Source: Methylotenera versatilis 301
GTDB lineage: Bacteria > Pseudomonadota > Gammaproteobacteria > Burkholderiales > Methylophilaceae
Direction: 5' to 3'
Length of the DNA: 64,000 nucleotides
Assembly (NCBI RefSeq): GCF_000093025.1
Contig: NC_014207.1
Location: 1,984,001-2,048,000 of the forward strand
The notes under the pieces are model-generated. The model did not search any database. It was not told the DNA's origin and worked only from the letters and a program-made list of their open reading frames with translations. Of this stretch, positions 30,367 through 39,257 are shown in pieces. Each line of letters starts with the position of its first letter. Position 1 is the first letter of the stretch. A program made the translations under genes and the position numbers.

Positions 30367-30384
30367 TTTTATACCTTTTATACT
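30367..30384 (+). promoter_or_regulatory. Candidate integrase arm sites, left end
   Basis: Two head-to-tail 9-mers, TTTTATACC (30367-30375) and TTTTATACT (30376-30384), about 65 bases inside the left core. The same 9-mer occurs twice near the other end of the island (49148-49156 and 49160-49168). Paired short repeats flanking the core at both ends are typical arm-type binding sites for tyrosine integrases. Confidence 0.5.
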
Positions 30385-30468
30385 TTAACTTATCTTTTTA
30401 TTAAACTTGGCAATTTTCAATTGAAAAAAGATATGACAGCTAATTAAGGCTTTATATTATGTGATAAA

Positions 30469-30508
30469 CCGTGATTGTAACCTAATATCTAGAAGCCTTG
30501 CTATAAGC
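30469..30508 (+). repeat. Dispersed 40-bp intergenic repeat, copy 2
   Basis: Partner of 13995-14034: the blocks ATTGTAACC and AGCCTTGCTATAAGC are identical and the middle diverges. It lies inside the island, 85 bases downstream of the polymerase gene. Confidence 0.5.
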
Positions 30509-30593
30509 ACACTACTAAATTGCTGTAGCTGCGCATTCTTAGTAAAGAGGCCGACCATAACTGTTGCAAAAAAGGGACTCAATTTATTATTTT

Positions 30594-32141
30594 TTAATGC
30601 ACAAAGCTCTCTATGGACGCTTTACTATTAATAACATCCCCTAAAACTATATTCATAGTAGATTCAAATACTATAATTATTTTAGATATATCATAAGCAG
30701 GTAAATGTTGAACCAAAACAGCATCATGCATCGGAATTAATATCTCTATTTCAGAGTCCTTACTTAACTCTAGTAAAGCTTTTTTAAAGATGAGTGACCC
30801 AGTACCTTGTACTACATGACTAACACAAGAACGTTTTTCTTTGAAACTTAGCTCCCCAACTCCTGTGCGCTCTAGATTATTTCCAAAAAGAGTACTAATT
30901 CTCCCATTCTCTAAAAACAGTTTTTCAATACCAACTCTCCATTCTATGAACACTGCAAACTGATCAAAAAATAATCTAGCAACTTCTTTATCGCCACCAT
31001 GCTGCTTTACAGCTTCTAGAAGATTTACATGAGTCATTCCATAAGTAAACGCAAGAAAAAGCTTCTTAGAAATAGAACGCTTACCTTCATCCCCAAATAT
31101 TTCTAAAGAGAATTTCTTATATATATCGGTATTAGAATATATTTCCTCTAACTTTTTATCTTTTGAAAGCGCTGCCATTATTCCAATTTCAAATTGATCG
31201 TAGTCAACATACGATAATGTTCGATCATTATCTGCAATAAAAATATCTCTATATCTTTTTGCAAGGTTTTGAACAGTTGGATTTTTATAATACATTCTTG
31301 ACGTTACTGTTGAATGTGTCTCAGCTATTGGACATACCCGAGTTTTAGATAAAGTAATATTGGCGAGTGCTACACGAGATTTCTGCAATTTTTGTAAGGC
31401 AATTACCCTCTCCCCAAAATTATCAACCATTGGTAAGAACTCGAGCACAAAATCAACTGACATTTCTGTTAGATCGTAACCTCTATCCGACAGTATGTCG
31501 TGTAATACATTTGCAATAGGCACTTCAAAAAACAACCCATATTCGATTGCGAATTTCTTTAACTCTCGAAAGAAATCATCATCAATATTTTTTTTATGCT
31601 CGCGTAGTATCTTATTATCAGTTTTAATACCTCTAACGGCCACTTTAGTCATAAGGTTAAATACTGGCAATTCAACCTCTATATATCTATCCCACTCACC
31701 TTTGCTTTTAGCTAATACAGTCATATTTTCCCAACAACTGAACAACATATGAGAAAAAAGTTGATATGTTTCAAGCTCAAAAGATATTCTTCGATAATAT
31801 TCTTCAAAGTAATTATCTAAATCTTTAATGTCTGTATAGTAAGGTTTCATTAAAGCCTTAATACTTTTTTCTTTGATTGTTTCCTTATCAAGTTTTTTTC
31901 CACTAATAAATTTAGCTAGTTCTGGCAAATCAACTACCGCTTTTGGTAAAGAGCCTGAACTCTTATAAATTGATGGCGCTATAAGCCAATAATCATGGGT
32001 AATTAAAGTCCCGCCATATTCCACTAACTGAATAACACTTATTTCTTGAAACAAGGCCTCATCATAAATAAAATATCGATCGTTTCCCTTTTCTGTAAAA
32101 TCTTTTAGATATAGGAAAATCGCAATCCTTTCTTTAATCAT
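30594..32141 (-). CDS. Family A DNA polymerase partner of the reverse transcriptase
   Basis: 515 residues. The C-terminal half is a recognisable polymerase I-type core: the TSRMYYKNPTVQNLAKR region (compare GR..S..PNLQNIP), motif A LSYVDYDQFEIGIMAALS with metal ligand Asp313, motif B KRSISKKLFLAFTYGMT with Arg355, Lys359 and Tyr367 aligned to the O-helix residues, and motif C IPMHDAVLVQ with His472-Asp473. Motif C has Ala where cellular Pol I has Glu, and the O-helix Phe is replaced by Leu363. The N-terminal ~280 residues contain VAVRGIKTDN, as before the Pol I palm, but no visible 3'-5' exonuclease DEDD set and no 5' nuclease. Its ATG overlaps the RT stop by 8 bases, so the two are co-translated. 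AT-rich coding. Role inferred: second-strand synthesis or a defence polymerase. Confidence 0.85.
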   Translation of the reverse strand: MIKERIAIFLYLKDFTEKGNDRYFIYDEALFQEISVIQLVEYGGTLITHDYWLIAPSIYKSSGSLPKAVVDLPELAKFISGKKLDKETIKEKSIKALMKPYYTDIKDLDNYFEEYYRRISFELETYQLFSHMLFSCWENMTVLAKSKGEWDRYIEVELPVFNLMTKVAVRGIKTDNKILREHKKNIDDDFFRELKKFAIEYGLFFEVPIANVLHDILSDRGYDLTEMSVDFVLEFLPMVDNFGERVIALQKLQKSRVALANITLSKTRVCPIAETHSTVTSRMYYKNPTVQNLAKRYRDIFIADNDRTLSYVDYDQFEIGIMAALSKDKKLEEIYSNTDIYKKFSLEIFGDEGKRSISKKLFLAFTYGMTHVNLLEAVKQHGGDKEVARLFFDQFAVFIEWRVGIEKLFLENGRISTLFGNNLERTGVGELSFKEKRSCVSHVVQGTGSLIFKKALLELSKDSEIEILIPMHDAVLVQHLPAYDISKIIIVFESTMNIVLGDVINSKASIESFVH

Positions 32142-33783
32142 ATGGGCTCAGTTCTTCATATATTTCTTCAAAACTGGAATTTTCATACTCATGAATATAA
32201 AGTCCAGAAACCTGCTTGTTTTTCTTAATTCTGTTTATGGTGCCCATTAGCTGAGGAGTGATTTTAGGAACCAACTGTTTAAGAGTAACGGAATCGCTAT
32301 TTTGCACAGCAATTAAAAAAAACCTTTGATGCTGATATGGCCAGTCAGATTGAAAATTAGGGATAAGAGCTTCTACCTGCTTTTCCTCACCAACGGCTGC
32401 AAGATATATAAAACATGCAGGAATATCTGCATCTCTTTTATTTGACTTAGTACGTTCTAGTGCTTTATTTACTAAACTCACCGACTTGTATTTCTTATAT
32501 GCAAGCAACAACCATAAGTGGAAATTTTGCCAATGAAAAATTGCTTTTGCATCATCAAGCATAAATGCCTCAATAGATTGCAACTCCGACATCTCAAGCT
32601 CAAGTCCTGCCAGTAACCTACAAAACTGGTCTGTAGATACTGGCTGATCTACCAAATGACTTATAATATTTATCGAGATTTCTTTAGCAAAAATTGACTT
32701 AGTTTCAAAAATGTTAGTAGAAATCAAGCTTTTAAACCTGTTAATACAAAAACGAAATTGCCTGCTTTGTGTTTCATTTTTGCTTATCAACTCCATCAGC
32801 ATGTCATAAAGCAATGGCACAGACCGTGTAATTACTTTTTTATTTTTTGATTTCCACATATTATCGATAGCCAAGCTACGATCATCATATCCAGGGAAAA
32901 ACTCTTTTATATCCTGTTCAAGTGATGCAGAGGTAAGGATACTAGTTTTTTTTGAATTAATATTCAGTCCAAGTTTTCTGAGTTCTGAAATTAAATCACT
33001 AAGCGCCTTACGAGCTTTGAGCGAATCCCCACAAACGATCCTAATGTCATCAACATAACGATAATAATCGTAACCAAGCTCCACCATTTTTTGATCTACT
33101 GCTACCAACACAACATTTGCTAGAAATGATGAAGCATCTCTATTCTGAGGAAGCCCATGAATGTCGTTAAAACACCATTTCTTAAGCAACGCAATTAAAG
33201 TAAAAATAGCACTTCTTATCTTGTTTTTTTCAGCACCAGAAGCTTTCACCTTTGATATTAAAGATAAGAAAGAGTTTTCAACTGAAGCAATTGAAATGTG
33301 CTCAAAATAATTAATCAGATCAGTTACTAATAATGCTCCCCCATCCTTAATACATAAGTGTGTAATACCCTCGAATGTTTGCCATAATTCAATTCTATTT
33401 TTAAAGAGATATTTCTCCTTACTTCTGTGTTTATTGTATCTATGACTTAGAACTCGAGTCGATAACAATGGGTCATAATATGGAATTAAATAACTACATA
33501 TTGCTTGATATAAAAATCTGTCATAGAAATCAATCTCTAGTGAATATCTTAATCCATGAGATGCCTTGGGAACGTCGTAAATGTTTTTTGTGCCTGCAAC
33601 ATATTGACCATGACCTAATTCTAGATTTGTCCGAATAGTATCAATTAGATCTTTAGGAACGGAAAACAAATCCTCATACTTTAATGTGTCACTAAACCAG
33701 TCATCCCTCATATCTTGTTTCATATGAGCCAGAGTGGCTTTAACATTAATGGGAAATGTTAACAACTGCTCATTAGTATTCAT
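32134..33783 (-). CDS. Reverse transcriptase, Abi/unknown-group (defence) type
   Basis: 549 residues. RT motifs are intact: motif A LLVTDLINYFEHI (Asp155), motif B HGLPQNRDASSFLANVVL (210-227), motif C YRYVDDIRIV (Asp245 and Asp246), then LGLNINSKKTSI. There is no group II intron maturase domain and no retron- or DGR-like surroundings. The C-terminal ~230 residues are all helical with repeat character (for example PACFIYLAAVGEEKQVEALIPNF), like the HEAT-like alpha-rep region of Abi/UG defence RTs. The N-terminal block YDVPKASHGLRYSLEIDFYDRFLYQAIC also fits that group. It lies 27 bases after hsdR and overlaps the polymerase gene. Which UG/DRT class it belongs to cannot be settled without a tree. 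Confidence 0.88.
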   Translation of the reverse strand: MNTNEQLLTFPINVKATLAHMKQDMRDDWFSDTLKYEDLFSVPKDLIDTIRTNLELGHGQYVAGTKNIYDVPKASHGLRYSLEIDFYDRFLYQAICSYLIPYYDPLLSTRVLSHRYNKHRSKEKYLFKNRIELWQTFEGITHLCIKDGGALLVTDLINYFEHISIASVENSFLSLISKVKASGAEKNKIRSAIFTLIALLKKWCFNDIHGLPQNRDASSFLANVVLVAVDQKMVELGYDYYRYVDDIRIVCGDSLKARKALSDLISELRKLGLNINSKKTSILTSASLEQDIKEFFPGYDDRSLAIDNMWKSKNKKVITRSVPLLYDMLMELISKNETQSRQFRFCINRFKSLISTNIFETKSIFAKEISINIISHLVDQPVSTDQFCRLLAGLELEMSELQSIEAFMLDDAKAIFHWQNFHLWLLLAYKKYKSVSLVNKALERTKSNKRDADIPACFIYLAAVGEEKQVEALIPNFQSDWPYQHQRFFLIAVQNSDSVTLKQLVPKITPQLMGTINRIKKNKQVSGLYIHEYENSSFEEIYEELSPYD

Positions 33784-33810
33784 GTATAGAGTTATTCTTT
33801 ATATAAGCGA

Positions 33811-36147
33811 TTAAACGTTTGGTTTCATTTGATATAAATGCTTCTGGAATCCCATAAAAATATGTCTAATTTCAGCAGCTTTTCCAAGTGTCTCGGTTGC
33901 ATCATGAATAGACTGATACTTCAGCTCCAATAAACCTCTAAGTTTTTCTTGGTTCAATTCATCCACACCTTGTTTAACATATTGAGTTAAAACAAAGTCT
34001 AAAAAAGCTTGTTGTTTATCATTAAAATATTCATGGACTTTGCCTTTGGCCACTTCAGCACGATCAGCACGACTAAGTGGGTGCAATGCAAAAGCCACAT
34101 GCGCTAGCACATCAAATAAATCACTATTTTCCGCATCCACAATGCGCTGCATTTCAGCTAATACTTCTTTGTTGAAACCTTTTTCACTTAAGCCTTCTAA
34201 CAGCTTTATACGCGTTTCTGGATTGCTCCAAATTTCACGCAGTTGATCTTCGTCTTTAAAGAATTCAGGTAATACGCCAAATAAGCTTTCTAAAAATTGA
34301 GCACTAGACATGGGCTTGCCATCTGCACCCCAAAAACTGGTTGCCATCATATGTTGAATCTGGCGAGTTTTACCGTCAGAAAGTTTAATCAGAATTTTCT
34401 CTGGCTTAGGCTCTGGTGTATATGGTTGCTTGGGTTGTTCAACTGTATTAGGTTTCGCGACATTGCCGCCCGGTTCTGTTGGCTCAATTGGTTCTGGTTC
34501 ACCATCCCATTCAGGGTCAGCAAAATGATGATGCGCTTTTACAAAGTCATAAATCGTAAAGTAGTCTTTGCCGTCATATAGGCGCGTACCACGGCCGATA
34601 ATTTGTTTAAACTCTATCATGCTATTCACTTCACGCATCAGCACAATGTTGCGAACGTTGCGTGCATCTACGCCTGTAGAAAGTTTTTGCGATGTTGTGA
34701 GTATGGTCGGGATTGCGTTATCATTATCTTGAAACGCTTTTAAATATTGGTCGCCAAGAGCACCATCAGCTGCCGTTACTCGCACACAATAATCAGGGTC
34801 TTTACTGGTTTTAATCTGGTTAATGTAATCGCGCACTTCCAAGGCATGCTCTTGCGAAGCACAAAAAACCAAGGTTTTTTCACGCTGATTTATTAAATCC
34901 ATAAACAGTTTCACACGGTACTGCTCACGTGCAGGTATTTTAATCGTGCGATTAAAGTCGCTCTCTTTGTAAAGCCTTCCAGGCTCAGCTTCACCTTGCA
35001 CAACTACGCCATCACCTAGTGCATAGATATACTCATCCATCGTCGTGGCAATTTGCTTCACTTTAAATGGCGTTAAAAAGCCATCGTTAATACCCTCTTT
35101 AAGCGAGTAAACATATACTGGTTCACCAAAGTAAGCATAAGTATCCACATTGTCTTTACGTTTGGGCGTAGCGGTTAAACCTAGCTGCACCGCAGGTGAA
35201 AAATACTCCAAAATGCTGCGCCAGTTACCTTCGTCATTTGCGCCGCCGCGGTGGCATTCGTCGATGATAATAAAATCAAAAAAGTCTGGCGGATATTCAC
35301 CAAAGTTTGGTGCAGGGTTACCTTCTGCATCCGTGCCGCTCATGAAGGTTTGGAAAATGGTAAAGAATATATTACCGTTTTTAGGTACACGGCCTTTTTT
35401 ACTAATTTCATCAGGTGCAATGCGCACTAATGCATCTTCAGCAAAAGCCGAAAAAGCGTTATACGCTTGGTCAGCTAATCCATTACGGTCAGCTAAAAAC
35501 AATATGCGCGGCCTACGTTGTTTTGATTGATCTAACTCACGGCTTAAATTCCAGCGGCTGTAAAACAATTTCCAAGCTAATTGAAACGCAATAAATGTTT
35601 TACCTGTACCAGTGGCCAGCGTAAGTAAAATGCGTAGTTGATTATTAGCAATTGCTTCAAGCACTGCCTCAACCGCATTATGTTGATAATACCTTGCGCC
35701 CCAAGTGCCGCCTTTATCTTCAAACGGCACTTCACTAAACCTATCACGCCAAGCATTTTGCTCTGCAAAGGTTAAGTTCCACAGTTCATCTGGGCTAGGG
35801 TAGTGGGTAACATCCGCCTCTTTGCCTGTGTGCATGTCAATGCCATAAATACGCTGCCCGTTGGTAGCATAGGCAAATCGACTATTGAGCTTTTGCGCAT
35901 AGGTTTTAGCTTGCGCAACCCCTTCGGTATAATGCTTATCCCAAGCTTTGGCTTCAATCACCGCCAGCTTATGATTTTTATACACCAATACATAATCGGC
36001 AATCTCTTGCTTGCTACGCTTGCCGCCGCCTTGCAAGCGGCCTAGCGTAATATGCTCGCGCTTAACATAACTGCCATCAACTACACCCCAGCCAGCGGCC
36101 TTAAGGGCTGGGTCTATATGTTCTGCGCGGGTTTCAGCTTCGTTCAT
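33811..36147 (-). CDS. hsdR: Type I restriction enzyme R subunit
   Basis: 778 residues, the motor and nuclease subunit of a type I restriction system. The PD-(D/E)XK core is near the N terminus (Asp51 and Glu65-Ala-Lys67 in DYVLVYKNHKLAVIEAK), Walker A ATGTGKT is at about 178-184, then IIIDECHRGG, LTATPKR, and helicase motif VI around QIIGRGTRL. A C-terminal helical domain contacts the methylase. It begins 5 bases after the Fic stop, outside the hsdM-hsdS pair, because GmrSD and Fic genes are wedged in between. Confidence 0.94.
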   Translation of the reverse strand: MNEAETRAEHIDPALKAAGWGVVDGSYVKREHITLGRLQGGGKRSKQEIADYVLVYKNHKLAVIEAKAWDKHYTEGVAQAKTYAQKLNSRFAYATNGQRIYGIDMHTGKEADVTHYPSPDELWNLTFAEQNAWRDRFSEVPFEDKGGTWGARYYQHNAVEAVLEAIANNQLRILLTLATGTGKTFIAFQLAWKLFYSRWNLSRELDQSKQRRPRILFLADRNGLADQAYNAFSAFAEDALVRIAPDEISKKGRVPKNGNIFFTIFQTFMSGTDAEGNPAPNFGEYPPDFFDFIIIDECHRGGANDEGNWRSILEYFSPAVQLGLTATPKRKDNVDTYAYFGEPVYVYSLKEGINDGFLTPFKVKQIATTMDEYIYALGDGVVVQGEAEPGRLYKESDFNRTIKIPAREQYRVKLFMDLINQREKTLVFCASQEHALEVRDYINQIKTSKDPDYCVRVTAADGALGDQYLKAFQDNDNAIPTILTTSQKLSTGVDARNVRNIVLMREVNSMIEFKQIIGRGTRLYDGKDYFTIYDFVKAHHHFADPEWDGEPEPIEPTEPGGNVAKPNTVEQPKQPYTPEPKPEKILIKLSDGKTRQIQHMMATSFWGADGKPMSSAQFLESLFGVLPEFFKDEDQLREIWSNPETRIKLLEGLSEKGFNKEVLAEMQRIVDAENSDLFDVLAHVAFALHPLSRADRAEVAKGKVHEYFNDKQQAFLDFVLTQYVKQGVDELNQEKLRGLLELKYQSIHDATETLGKAAEIRHIFMGFQKHLYQMKPNV

Positions 36148-36152
36148 CAGAT

Positions 36153-37229
36153 TTACTCTTCTAGCGTAATCTGCGTGAGTAGCGCAAATAATGGGTGATT
36201 GATATAAAAGTTTTTACGGCCAATTTTTTTCTTTTCTACAAAGCCATTTGCCGCTAATGTATCTAAATGCTTAGCCGCAGTAATACGCGAAACACCTAAA
36301 TCTTTCTCTAAAAACTCAATTTTGGTGTAAGGGTAGCGAAATAAATTGTTTAGCAGTTCTTGGCTATAGATTTTAGGCAACTCACTGCGCAAGCGGTGCT
36401 TGGTCGTCTGCATTAAGTCACGCAAGGCCTTCACTAGCTTAACTTCGCTCTTTGCGGTCATCGCCACGCCCTTTACCATATACTCGCACCAATCCACCCA
36501 ATCCCCAGTTTCACGGGTAGATTGTAGTAATTGATAATATTGGCTTTTGGTGGAAGTAATATAGCGACTTAAATACAGCACTGGTAAATCCAGCAAACCT
36601 TCACGCTGTAATATCAGCAAATTCAATATACGCCCTGTGCGCCCATTGCCATCATAAAACGGATGAATGCTCTCAAACTGATGATGCGTAACAGCCATGC
36701 GTAGCAATGGGTCTAGTTCATCTTTTTGCCCATTACCTGCATGAATAAACTCCACCAATTCTGACATCAGCTTTTCAATGAGCACTGCATCTTGCGGTGG
36801 CTCATACACTACTGCGCCTGTGGTTTGATTTTTAAGCACAGTGCCTGGCACTTTGCGTAAGCCCGCGTTGTTTTGCTCCACTTCTTCTTGCACACGCAAA
36901 ATAGTCGCTAAGCGGATTAAACCAGAATCTAATACGTCGTGATAACCTACACGTAAAGCAGCAATGTAGTTTTGCACCTCTTTGGCGGCGGGCGATGATG
37001 AACTACTTTGCTCATAAGCAAACAGCTCATCATGCGTGGTGATAATATTTTCTATTTCTGAGCTGTCTTTCGCCTCTTGAATAGAGAGTGTATCCAACAA
37101 AATAGCGCTATTGGGTAGTGATTCGCACAAGCCTTTAAGCTCAGCCAAATGACGATGTGCGTCAGCCAGCGCTTGCCAAACGACTTTTACCTCTAAACTC
37201 TGCTGGCTAGGAATCTGTAAGGTATCCAC
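36153..37229 (-). CDS. Fic family protein with winged-helix C terminus
   Basis: 358 residues. Fic core motif HPFYDGNGRTGR at 189-200 is complete, implying AMP (or other NMP) transferase activity. An N-terminal inhibitory motif of the (S/T)xxxE(G/N) type is present as SSEIEN at 56-61, which makes it a class II Fic enzyme held off by its own helix. The C terminus (about 290-345) looks like a winged helix (KIEFLEKDLGVSRITAAKHLDTLAANGFVEKK). The start is GTG at 37229. Inverted TATCAC/GTGATA repeats just upstream may be its operator. It leads the Fic-hsdR-RT-polymerase stretch. Confidence 0.88.
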   Translation of the reverse strand: MDTLQIPSQQSLEVKVVWQALADAHRHLAELKGLCESLPNSAILLDTLSIQEAKDSSEIENIITTHDELFAYEQSSSSSPAAKEVQNYIAALRVGYHDVLDSGLIRLATILRVQEEVEQNNAGLRKVPGTVLKNQTTGAVVYEPPQDAVLIEKLMSELVEFIHAGNGQKDELDPLLRMAVTHHQFESIHPFYDGNGRTGRILNLLILQREGLLDLPVLYLSRYITSTKSQYYQLLQSTRETGDWVDWCEYMVKGVAMTAKSEVKLVKALRDLMQTTKHRLRSELPKIYSQELLNNLFRYPYTKIEFLEKDLGVSRITAAKHLDTLAANGFVEKKKIGRKNFYINHPLFALLTQITLEE

Positions 37230-37243
37230 AACGTATGCCTTGA

Positions 37244-37324
37244 TGTGATAAAGAATTGCAATTATCTTATCACGTTGGCTGTGATATGTATAAAAAATCG
37301 CATTTTCTTATCACGTTGTGTGAT
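37244..37324. promoter_or_regulatory. Repeated TATCAC/GTGATA operator-like sites before the Fic gene
   Basis: Two copies of TCTTATCACGTTG lie 41 bases apart (37265-37277 and 37306-37318). Each is the left arm of an inverted repeat: TATCAC-7-GTGATA (37268-37286) and ATCAC-5-GTGAT (37310-37324). A further TGTGATA is at 37244-37250, nearly touching the Fic start. This looks like a multi-site operator; the C-terminal winged helix of the Fic protein is a natural candidate binder (inference). Confidence 0.55.
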
Positions 37325-37400
37325 GCATGTATAAGAAATACTGATTGTTGTACATGTCCACAATATAACCTACCAGCATTCTAAGGTAAGCGATGCAAGC

Positions 37401-39197
37401 TTAGAGTAACTCGAACCATTCCTTAATCTTTAACGACATTAACTTACGTCGTTCTGCTAGAAAGTCAGCGTAATCAATGGCGTTGCCATTTAACATAATT
37501 TCAGGAATGCAATTCATACGTAAATTGGCAAGTAACTCCGCGTGCTCTGTGATCCCTCCGTATTTCTTAACTCCAGTACTTACTTGATTAACTAGCTCAG
37601 TAAAATAAACTTCTGGTGCTTTTGCACCAACAGCAATATTGATCTCACTTTGGGCAATCACAAAATTAGCAATCTGGTTATATACGGCACGAGTTTTACC
37701 ATCATCCTGTAAGTATTTCTTAGGATAAATATGATGTACATCAGCTCGATTCAATAGTAGATCAGTCACTGTTATATCACGCGAAAGAAAACCTTTATCT
37801 CCAAGTTTTATTTGTGCAGCTTGATAGCATCTGAAATACGGACTACCAATAGATGAAGTATCCATAAACTGTGGCAACATTCCTGTCCAAAAACTATCCG
37901 GTAACTCATTTGGGATGACTGATTCAACATAGTCAACTACTCCTCTGCTGTCGATCTGGCGTATATCAAAATCAAAGGTTGATTCTGGCGACCCACTATA
38001 ACGACCTCGCAACATTGACATTACAAACCAACGCCTAACTAAACGCTCTAGATCAGCTGCGGGAACACTCTCTCTGCGACCTCTCAAATAAATAATGTAT
38101 GCAAAATTAATGGCGTTTTGACTACCAATCAAACCACTAATCACAAACCCTGCTGATCGTAAAATCATCGTAATGCGATCAAAATGTGTTTTATTTACAA
38201 ACGCAAGAATCCCTTGTTTTAGTTTTGCAAATGACTCCTCAGCAATTACCTCTTCGTATTGTTTTGTTTCAAAATTACGGCCTGAAAGTAACGCAACTAA
38301 ATCTTGTAGTTTACCGCGACCAAATTCAGAGGTAAAAGCCACTCTAAGCATATCTGTATAAGCAGGGTCGTATATGTCATCGTTTACATCACTGACCCAT
38401 TTGATTTTTTCAAAAAACTCCGATGCAACAAATGCACTATCACCTTTTTTAATTTTTGCAAGAAACTCAGGGGCAATGGAGAGATGGCAGAAATAATCAA
38501 TGGCCTTACGGAGCATATTGCCGCCATATGTTGAATTAACTGCAATTTTAGACATTGCAAAATCAGCTTGTGATAATGGGGATCCAGCCGAGTTAACGCG
38601 AATAAAAATTTCAGTAACTGTTTCAATATCCAAGTCTTCAGCTAGATCAATTATTCCTACATGGTTATTGGTAATGCCTCGTAACTTTTCAATTACTTTG
38701 AATATATGATCTTGTGTACACTCAGGGTTTTCTTTGCAATATTCGGTTACTAATGTAAAGACGCTTGATTGAGGGTTGAAAACACTCGCTACATCAGGTA
38801 TCCAGACCGGATTTTTGCGAATAGCAGGGTTAGTAACTTCAAAAGCTTCTGTTTGTGGGTTAAATGCTATTTGAATTTGTTTATTCTCATAATCATCAGT
38901 TAAAACCTCAATACCTAAAAGTGCAGCCATTAGTGCAGTAACTCGTTGCTGACCATCAATTAAAATGCGCTTGCCAGAAGACGTGCTACCATCTTTAAGC
39001 TTTACATTAGGATTTTTCCAAGCTATTAAATAACCGATGGGGTAGCCTTGATAGAGTGAATCAAGCAAGTTACGCACTTTTGTGGCCTCCCAAACGAAGG
39101 GGCGTTGTATTTCTGGGATAGCAATTTCACCTGACTTCACCCAAGTAAGAAGCGTTTCAACAGGATGTGGAGTTACCGTATAACGTTGAGTAGACAT
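37401..39197 (-). CDS. GmrSD-like nuclease (DUF262 + DUF1524-like HNH)
   Basis: 598 residues. The N-terminal DUF262 domain has [10 protein letters not shown] (27-36) and the ParB-like nucleotidase motif DGQQR (81-85). A long helical middle follows. Near residue 485 is [12 protein letters not shown] followed by [14 protein letters not shown], matching the His-Me finger region of DUF1524-type nucleases. GmrSD proteins cut modified DNA (type IV restriction), and related DUF262 proteins occur in many defence islands. It lies 60 bases after hsdS, in the same direction, as defence cargo inside the hsd operon. No stretch indicates damage. Confidence 0.83.
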   Translation of the reverse strand: MSTQRYTVTPHPVETLLTWVKSGEIAIPEIQRPFVWEATKVRNLLDSLYQGYPIGYLIAWKNPNVKLKDGSTSSGKRILIDGQQRVTALMAALLGIEVLTDDYENKQIQIAFNPQTEAFEVTNPAIRKNPVWIPDVASVFNPQSSVFTLVTEYCKENPECTQDHIFKVIEKLRGITNNHVGIIDLAEDLDIETVTEIFIRVNSAGSPLSQADFAMSKIAVNSTYGGNMLRKAIDYFCHLSIAPEFLAKIKKGDSAFVASEFFEKIKWVSDVNDDIYDPAYTDMLRVAFTSEFGRGKLQDLVALLSGRNFETKQYEEVIAEESFAKLKQGILAFVNKTHFDRITMILRSAGFVISGLIGSQNAINFAYIIYLRGRRESVPAADLERLVRRWFVMSMLRGRYSGSPESTFDFDIRQIDSRGVVDYVESVIPNELPDSFWTGMLPQFMDTSSIGSPYFRCYQAAQIKLGDKGFLSRDITVTDLLLNRADVHHIYPKKYLQDDGKTRAVYNQIANFVIAQSEINIAVGAKAPEVYFTELVNQVSTGVKKYGGITEHAELLANLRMNCIPEIMLNGNAIDYADFLAERRKLMSLKIKEWFELL

Positions 39198-39257
39198 ATA
39201 ACACCTTACGATTAATAAATAATTATAATTGAACCTGCCAAGTAAGAATTGCCGTCT

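Larger units (their letters stand above)
30304..30593. other. Island left end, non-coding
   Basis: 290 AT-rich bases between the attachment core and the polymerase stop. It holds tandem 9-mers TTTTATACC/TTTTATACT (30367-30384), a hairpin with arms TATCTTTT (30391-30398) and AAAAGATA (30426-30433) around a palindromic TTTTCAATTGAAAA (30414-30427), and the second copy of the dispersed 40-bp repeat. It could hold the operon terminator, integrase arm sites, or a small RNA for the RT system. No ORF of note. Confidence 0.6.

Noticed and set aside
30594-33783. Considered retron, group II intron or diversity-generating retroelement for the RT
   Set aside because: No maturase or HNH domain, no template or variable repeat pair, no accessory Avd gene, and no msr/msd-like structure upstream, where only 27 bases separate it from hsdR.
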